Source of the DNA: CANJXF01 sp043775015
GTDB lineage: Bacteria > Verrucomicrobiota > Verrucomicrobiia > Limisphaerales > CANJXF01
NCBI GenBank assembly: GCA_043775015.1
Contig: JAYVSV010000157.1
Coordinates: forward strand, 1-27,036
Direction of reading: 5' to 3'
DNA length: 27,036 nucleotides
Below the pieces are notes generated by a model. That model made no database searches, had not been told where the DNA came from, and saw nothing but the letters and a program-made list of their open reading frames with translations. The position numbers and the translations under genes are program-made. The stretch's first letter is position 1, and each line of letters opens with the position of its first letter. This document shows, one piece after another, positions 23,481 to 27,036 of the stretch.

Positions 23481-25051
23481 GCGCCCAAGTCCCTTTCACC
23501 TTGCGCGGGCGCAACCCGGACGTGCTGACCTGCATCGCGAACCTCTCCAACGACGAGGTGTTCACGCCGCCGGAGTTTGCGAACCGGATGCTGGACACGC
23601 TGGCCGAGGCGTGGGCGGCGAATAACAAGGGCGCGAACCTCTGGGCGGACAAGACGGTGAAGTTCCTCGACCCTTGCACGAAATCTGGCGTGTTCCTGCG
23701 CGAGATCACCAGCCGCCTCAACCAAGGATTGGAGCAGGAGATTCCCAATCTGAAAAAGCGCGTGAACCATATCCTGACGCAGCAGGTGTTCGGCATCGGC
23801 ATCACGCAGATCACCAGCCTGCTCGCGCGGCGCAGCGTGTATTGCTCCAAGCACGCCACGGGCAAGCACTCCATCGCCAAGTCCTTCACCAGCGATGATG
23901 GCAACATCTGGTTCAAGCGCCTCAAACACACTTGGGAGGGCGACAAGTGCAAGTATTGCGGCGCGGGCAAATCCGTTTTCGACCGGGCGGCGGGACTGGA
24001 AACTCACGCCTACGCGTTCATTCACACCGACAACATCAAGACTCGGCTCACCGAGATATTTGGAGGCAACATGCAATTCGACGTCATCATTGGAAATCCA
24101 CCGTATCAATTGGCGAGTGACGGCGGCACACGCGACATTCCAATCTACAACAACTTCGTGGAGCAGGCCAAGAAGCTCGAGCCGCGTTACCTCACAATGA
24201 TTATTCCTTCACGCTGGATGGCGTCCGGTCTTGGGCTGAGCGATTTCCGCAAGTCCATGCTCGGAGACAAACACATCAGAAAGCTGATGGACTACGAGCG
24301 AATGGATTTGGTGTTCCCAGGCGTAGATTTCGAGGGCGGTATCTGCTATTTCCTTTGGGATCGAGACAACGCGGGCAAGTGCGAAGTCACCACGGTTACC
24401 GGCGAAGAAACCATCGGGCCGATGCCGCGCGACCTGGACGAATACGATATTCTCGTGCGCGATAGCCGAGGTCTAAACATCCTCAAGAAGGTGCTGGCAG
24501 CAGGCGAGCCGTCCATCATCGATATTCTCTCGGCTGACAAGGAGTTTGGCTGGACGTCCAACTTCGATGGATTTCGGGAGGACAAAAAGCCTAGTGATGT
24601 CGCGCTGTATTACGGGCGCGCTGGCAAGCGGCTTATCGGTGGCATAGCCCGCAAGGATGTTACGAAGAGTCCACAACTAATAGACAAGTGGAAGGTGATG
24701 GTCTCTGCGGCCTACGGCGAACGTGGTGCGCGGCCTGCGATGGTGCTTGGCCCTAGCTTCATTGCTGAATCACCTTCGGTTTGCACGCAGACCTACTTGT
24801 TCTTTTCCTTGGCTTCAAAGAAGCAGGCGGAAAGCCTGCAAAGCTACCTCAACACTCGCTTCTTTCGTTTTCTGGTATCGCTACGAAAGATCACCCAGCA
24901 CGCAACTCGCGCGACATATACATGGATTCCGCAACAGACTTGGGATCGCGTCTGGACGGACGAAGCGCTTTACAAGAAATACGGATTAAGCAAGGCCGAC
25001 ATTGTTCACATTGAAGCCAGCATCCGTCCGAGGGCTACCGCCGATGAGTAA
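23477..25051 (+). CDS. Eco57I-like N6-adenine DNA methyltransferase
   Basis: A 524-residue probable restriction-modification methylase. EVFTPPEFANRML (27-39) leads to motif I FLDPCTKSGVFL (63-74) and motif IV GNPPYQL (206-212), the catalytic loop for adenine N6 transfer. Between them lies a CKYCG knuckle (158-162) with C123 and histidines nearby, a possible zinc site. The second half would hold target recognition. It overlaps the previous gene by ATGA, and its terminal GATGAGTAA contains the start of the next ORF. Motif I is atypical (DPCTKSG for DPxxGSG). Activity is likely but the recognised site cannot be read. Confidence 0.87.
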   Translation: MSAQVPFTLRGRNPDVLTCIANLSNDEVFTPPEFANRMLDTLAEAWAANNKGANLWADKTVKFLDPCTKSGVFLREITSRLNQGLEQEIPNLKKRVNHILTQQVFGIGITQITSLLARRSVYCSKHATGKHSIAKSFTSDDGNIWFKRLKHTWEGDKCKYCGAGKSVFDRAAGLETHAYAFIHTDNIKTRLTEIFGGNMQFDVIIGNPPYQLASDGGTRDIPIYNNFVEQAKKLEPRYLTMIIPSRWMASGLGLSDFRKSMLGDKHIRKLMDYERMDLVFPGVDFEGGICYFLWDRDNAGKCEVTTVTGEETIGPMPRDLDEYDILVRDSRGLNILKKVLAAGEPSIIDILSADKEFGWTSNFDGFREDKKPSDVALYYGRAGKRLIGGIARKDVTKSPQLIDKWKVMVSAAYGERGARPAMVLGPSFIAESPSVCTQTYLFFSLASKKQAESLQSYLNTRFFRFLVSLRKITQHATRATYTWIPQQTWDRVWTDEALYKKYGLSKADIVHIEASIRPRATADE

Positions 25052-25198
25052 AACCATCGAAGAAATCCTTTCGCCCAACCCGGAGGCGCGTCCGCGCATC
25101 TACGCCTACTCGATTGCCGACAAGGCGCACGCGGGTCTGCTCAAGGTGGGCCAGACCACGCGCGACGTGAAGCAGCGCGTCGCCGAACAACTCAAGAC
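25042..25198 (+). repeat. Direct repeat, copy 1 of the GIY-YIG gene 5' end
   Basis: Bases 25044-25198 match 26484-26638 with 13 differences in 155, eleven of them synonymous. The shared CG just before extends it to 25042. A 58-base run is identical. The DUF1016 gene fills the space between the copies. Confidence 0.9.
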
Positions 25199-25214
25199 TG
25201 GAGGCAAACGATGA
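25044..25214 (+). pseudogene. 56-residue stub of the GIY-YIG/T5orf172 helicase gene
   Basis: It encodes MSKTIEEILSPNPEARPRIY... through GLLKVGQTTRDVKQRVAEQL, the same start as the helicase gene at 26484, then ends with TGGKR. It keeps the first strands and the R of the GIY-YIG-like fold but lacks the rest of that domain and the helicase. Its start overlaps the methylase end (GATGAGTAA), and its stop overlaps the DUF1016 start (ATGA). It may be translated as part of the coupled chain, but as a nuclease it should be dead. Confidence 0.8.
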
Positions 25215-26491
25215 CCAAACCGAAACGGAAAATTGCCGTGAAGAAGCCGGATGCCCTCTTTGAGCGCGTCGCTTCTATTCTGGAGCAAGCGCGGGGCAAT
25301 GTCGTGCGGGCGGTGAACACGCAGATGGTGCTGGCCTACTGGCTGATCGGGCGGGAGATTGTCGAGGCATTGCAGGGTGGTGATGAGCGGGCCGTGTATG
25401 GAAAGAAGGTCGTCAAGGAGCTGTCTGCCCGGCTGACGGAGCGATATGGGAACGGGTTTTCAGAGCGAAGCATTAAGTCATTCAGGCAGTTTTATCTGGC
25501 TTACCGCGAGCGGTTTGAAATTGGGCACCCACTGGGCGCCCAATTTGAAATACCAATTGGGCGCCCAGTGGGGGCCCAATCTTTTGGTGAAGCAATTCTC
25601 GCGACAGCGGGGAGAAAATCATCAAAACTGGTAATTCCACGCCCAATGGGTGCTGAATCTTCCCAAGCGGCAATTCTCCGCCCAACGCGTGGAGAATTGG
25701 CCCTATCCGCAAAAAGCTCCCCAGCGGGTAGCCAATTGCCGCAAGGCTTCTCCCCGCATCTCACCTGGTCGCACTACCGCGCGCTGATGCGGGTGGACAG
25801 TGTCGAAGCCCGCAATTTCTACGAGCGCGAAGCCGTCGCGGGTGCATGGGACAAGCGCACGTTGGAGCGGCAGATTCAGTCGTTCTATTACGAGCGGATG
25901 CTCAAGAGCCGCAAGCCGGAGAAGATGCTGGCCGAAGGGCGACAGTTGCCGGTGGCCGCCATCTCTGCCGCCGATGCGTTGAAGCATCCGTATGTGCTGG
26001 AGTTTCTGGGGCTGCCGGATGTGGCGGCGTTTCACGAGTCGGATTTGGAGCGGGCGATCATCACGCATCTGCAACGCTTCCTGTTGGAACTGGGCAGCGG
26101 CTTTGCCTTCGTCGCCCGGCAGAAGCACGTCCGCATCGAGGAGCAGGATCGCTACATTGACCTGGTTTTCTATCACTGCCGCCTGAAATTCTATCTGCTG
26201 ATTGATCTGAAGGTGGGGGAATTGGCCCATGCGGATGTCGGCCAGATGGACGGCTACGTGCGGATGTATGACGGGCTTTTTGTTGCGCCGGATGACAACC
26301 CGACGATCGGGCTGATTCTTTGCACGGAGAAGAACGAGACGGTGGCCCGCTACTCGGTGTTGAATGATCGCAAGCAGATTTTCGCATCCAAATACATGCT
26401 GTGCCTGCCGACGGAGGAACAACTGCGACGGGAGATCGAGCGGGAACGGCGGCTCATCGAGTCCGCGCTGGAGGACAAAGACGATGAGTAA
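25211..26491 (+). CDS. DUF1016 / YhcG-like PD-(D/E)XK nuclease
   Basis: A 426-residue protein. The N-terminal winged-helix DUF1016_N domain (about 12-100) has NTQMVLAYWLIGREIVE and RSIKSFRQFYLAYRERFE. The C-terminal nuclease-like domain has DLVFYHCRLKFYLLIDLK with D317, D332 and K334, then HADVGQMDGYVRMYD. Between them an 80-residue linker (about 103-183) with repeated [IG]xRPxGA[QE] motifs is encoded by hairpins; the SWSHYRALMRV block resumes at 186. The family often sits in restriction-modification loci and is thought to act on DNA; role unproven. Both ends overlap neighbours, and it lies between two copies of the helicase 5' end. Confidence 0.9.
   Translation: MTKPKRKIAVKKPDALFERVASILEQARGNVVRAVNTQMVLAYWLIGREIVEALQGGDERAVYGKKVVKELSARLTERYGNGFSERSIKSFRQFYLAYRERFEIGHPLGAQFEIPIGRPVGAQSFGEAILATAGRKSSKLVIPRPMGAESSQAAILRPTRGELALSAKSSPAGSQLPQGFSPHLTWSHYRALMRVDSVEARNFYEREAVAGAWDKRTLERQIQSFYYERMLKSRKPEKMLAEGRQLPVAAISAADALKHPYVLEFLGLPDVAAFHESDLERAIITHLQRFLLELGSGFAFVARQKHVRIEEQDRYIDLVFYHCRLKFYLLIDLKVGELAHADVGQMDGYVRMYDGLFVAPDDNPTIGLILCTEKNETVARYSVLNDRKQIFASKYMLCLPTEEQLRREIERERRLIESALEDKDDE
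25518..25699. repeat. Series of hairpins in the DUF1016 linker region
   Basis: Three separate hairpins: 25518-25546 (13-bp arms, one mismatch, loop ACT), 25556-25580 (11-bp arms, one mismatch, loop AGT) and 25671-25699 (perfect CAATTCTCC/GGAGAATTG). The first two are close sequence relatives and encode IGHPLGAQ and IGRPVGAQ. Confidence 0.8.
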
Positions 26492-26638
26492 AACCATCGA
26501 GGAAATCCTCTCGCCGAAACCGGAAGCCCGTCCGCGCATCTACGCTTATTCCATCGCGGACCAGGCGCACGCGGGTCTGCTCAAGGTGGGCCAGACCACG
26601 CGCGACGTGAAGCAGCGCGTGGCCGAACAACTCAAGAC
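26482..26638 (+). repeat. Direct repeat, copy 2 of the GIY-YIG gene 5' end
   Basis: Second copy of the 155-base segment, here continuing into the full gene. Offset from copy 1 is 1440 bases. Confidence 0.9.
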
Positions 26639-27036
26639 CGCCAACATCAAGAATTACAAAATCGAGCTGGATGAGGTCGCCGAGCGCGACGACGGCACGA
26701 CGTTCACCGATCACGATGTGCGTGCCGCGCTGGTCAAAAAGAAATTCGAGAACACGGAATTGGAATGGATGCGCTGCACGGTTGCAGACTTGAAGGCCGT
26801 GCTGATCGCGCTCCGCACGGGGCAGCCCATCGCGGGCACGCGCGACCAGAATTTTCCCATGCGCGCCGAGCAGCGCGCCGCCGTGGAAAAGACCTTCGAT
26901 TATTTCAACTCCATCTGGGCAGAGAGCAGGAAGGCCACGCCCCGCTTCCTGTGGAATGCGAAGATGCGTTTCGGCAAGACCTTCACCGCCTATCAACTCG
27001 CCCGGAAACTCGGGGCGAAGCGCGTGCTCGTGGTCA
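26484..27036 (+). CDS. GIY-YIG/T5orf172 plus helicase restriction-type protein (cut by window end)
   Basis: Only the first 184 codons are present. A T5orf172 (GIY-YIG-like) nuclease domain spans about 1-100 (RIYAYSIADQ, GLLKVGQTTRDVKQR). A superfamily 2 helicase start follows: FPMRAEQRAAVEKTFDYF as the Q-like region, then WNAKMRFGKTFTAYQLA as a Walker A variant, with the lysine and threonine kept. The combination suggests the DNA-translocating, cutting subunit of the restriction-like system whose methylases lie upstream. ATG 26484 is embedded in the DUF1016 end (GATGAGTAA). The rest lies outside the window. Confidence 0.85.
   Translation, partial: MSKTIEEILSPKPEARPRIYAYSIADQAHAGLLKVGQTTRDVKQRVAEQLKTANIKNYKIELDEVAERDDGTTFTDHDVRAALVKKKFENTELEWMRCTVADLKAVLIALRTGQPIAGTRDQNFPMRAEQRAAVEKTFDYFNSIWAESRKATPRFLWNAKMRFGKTFTAYQLARKLGAKRVLVV

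Noticed and set aside
25518..25699. CRISPR array in the DUF1016 gene
   Set aside because: The repeats are palindromic and degenerate, lie in an open frame of a recognised protein, and have no regular unique spacers.
26925..27000. AKMRFGKT as a broken Walker A motif in the helicase
   Set aside because: The catalytic GKT is intact, and substitution of the first glycine is common in superfamily 2 helicases, so it is not evidence of inactivity.

Overview
The window most likely comes from a Verrucomicrobiota genome. The support is a PVC-type secreted protein with a propeller and a CxxCH cytochrome (17778-20792), an isolated squalene-hopene cyclase, weak or absent Shine-Dalgarno sequences at most starts, and many perfect palindromes in spacers and inside genes. 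The phylum is an inference; there is no rRNA marker here.

Left edge (1-1893): an IS256-type insertion sequence fills about 1-1425. It has cut the 3' half off a nuclease-like gene that lay just downstream of ligA.

Core metabolism (1844-17611): dapF-dapA-dapB-folK-ligA run on the minus strand (lysine/peptidoglycan diaminopimelate, folate, DNA ligation). Facing away from dapF, shc and pyrD run on the plus strand. Next comes an ECF sigma/anti-sigma pair, divergent from a small exported cysteine-rich protein. Then tyrA-aroA-cmk-plsC (aromatic amino acids, CMP kinase, phospholipid acylation) run on the minus strand, preceded in the same direction by a two-domain CbiX-like chelatase and a DUF2007-like small protein.

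Secreted/sugar-related pair (17778-22104): the PVC-type heme protein followed by a PMI-like cupin protein.

Accessory defence-like island (22101-27036, cut by the window end): an ORF6N protein, two very short ORFs, a small SAM-binding methylase-like protein without the NPPY motif, an Eco57I-like methylase with NPPY, a 56-residue stub of a GIY-YIG/helicase gene, a DUF1016 (YhcG-like) nuclease, and the GIY-YIG/T5orf172-helicase gene itself. From ORF6N to the end every gene overlaps the next by ATGA or GATGAGTAA. The DUF1016 gene lies between two roughly 92% identical copies of the first 155 bp of the helicase gene. This looks like a cassette placed inside a restriction-modification-like operon, and is the most interesting part of the window.

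A second theme is palindromes inside coding sequence. Perfect or near-perfect inverted repeats sit in frame in ligA (twice), pyrD, the ORF6N gene and the DUF1016 gene, mostly at protein loops or linkers. Related-looking palindromes lie in the IS leader and in the cbiX/DUF2007 spacer. No tRNA, rRNA or CRISPR array was seen, and no gene-free stretch exceeds 300 bases.
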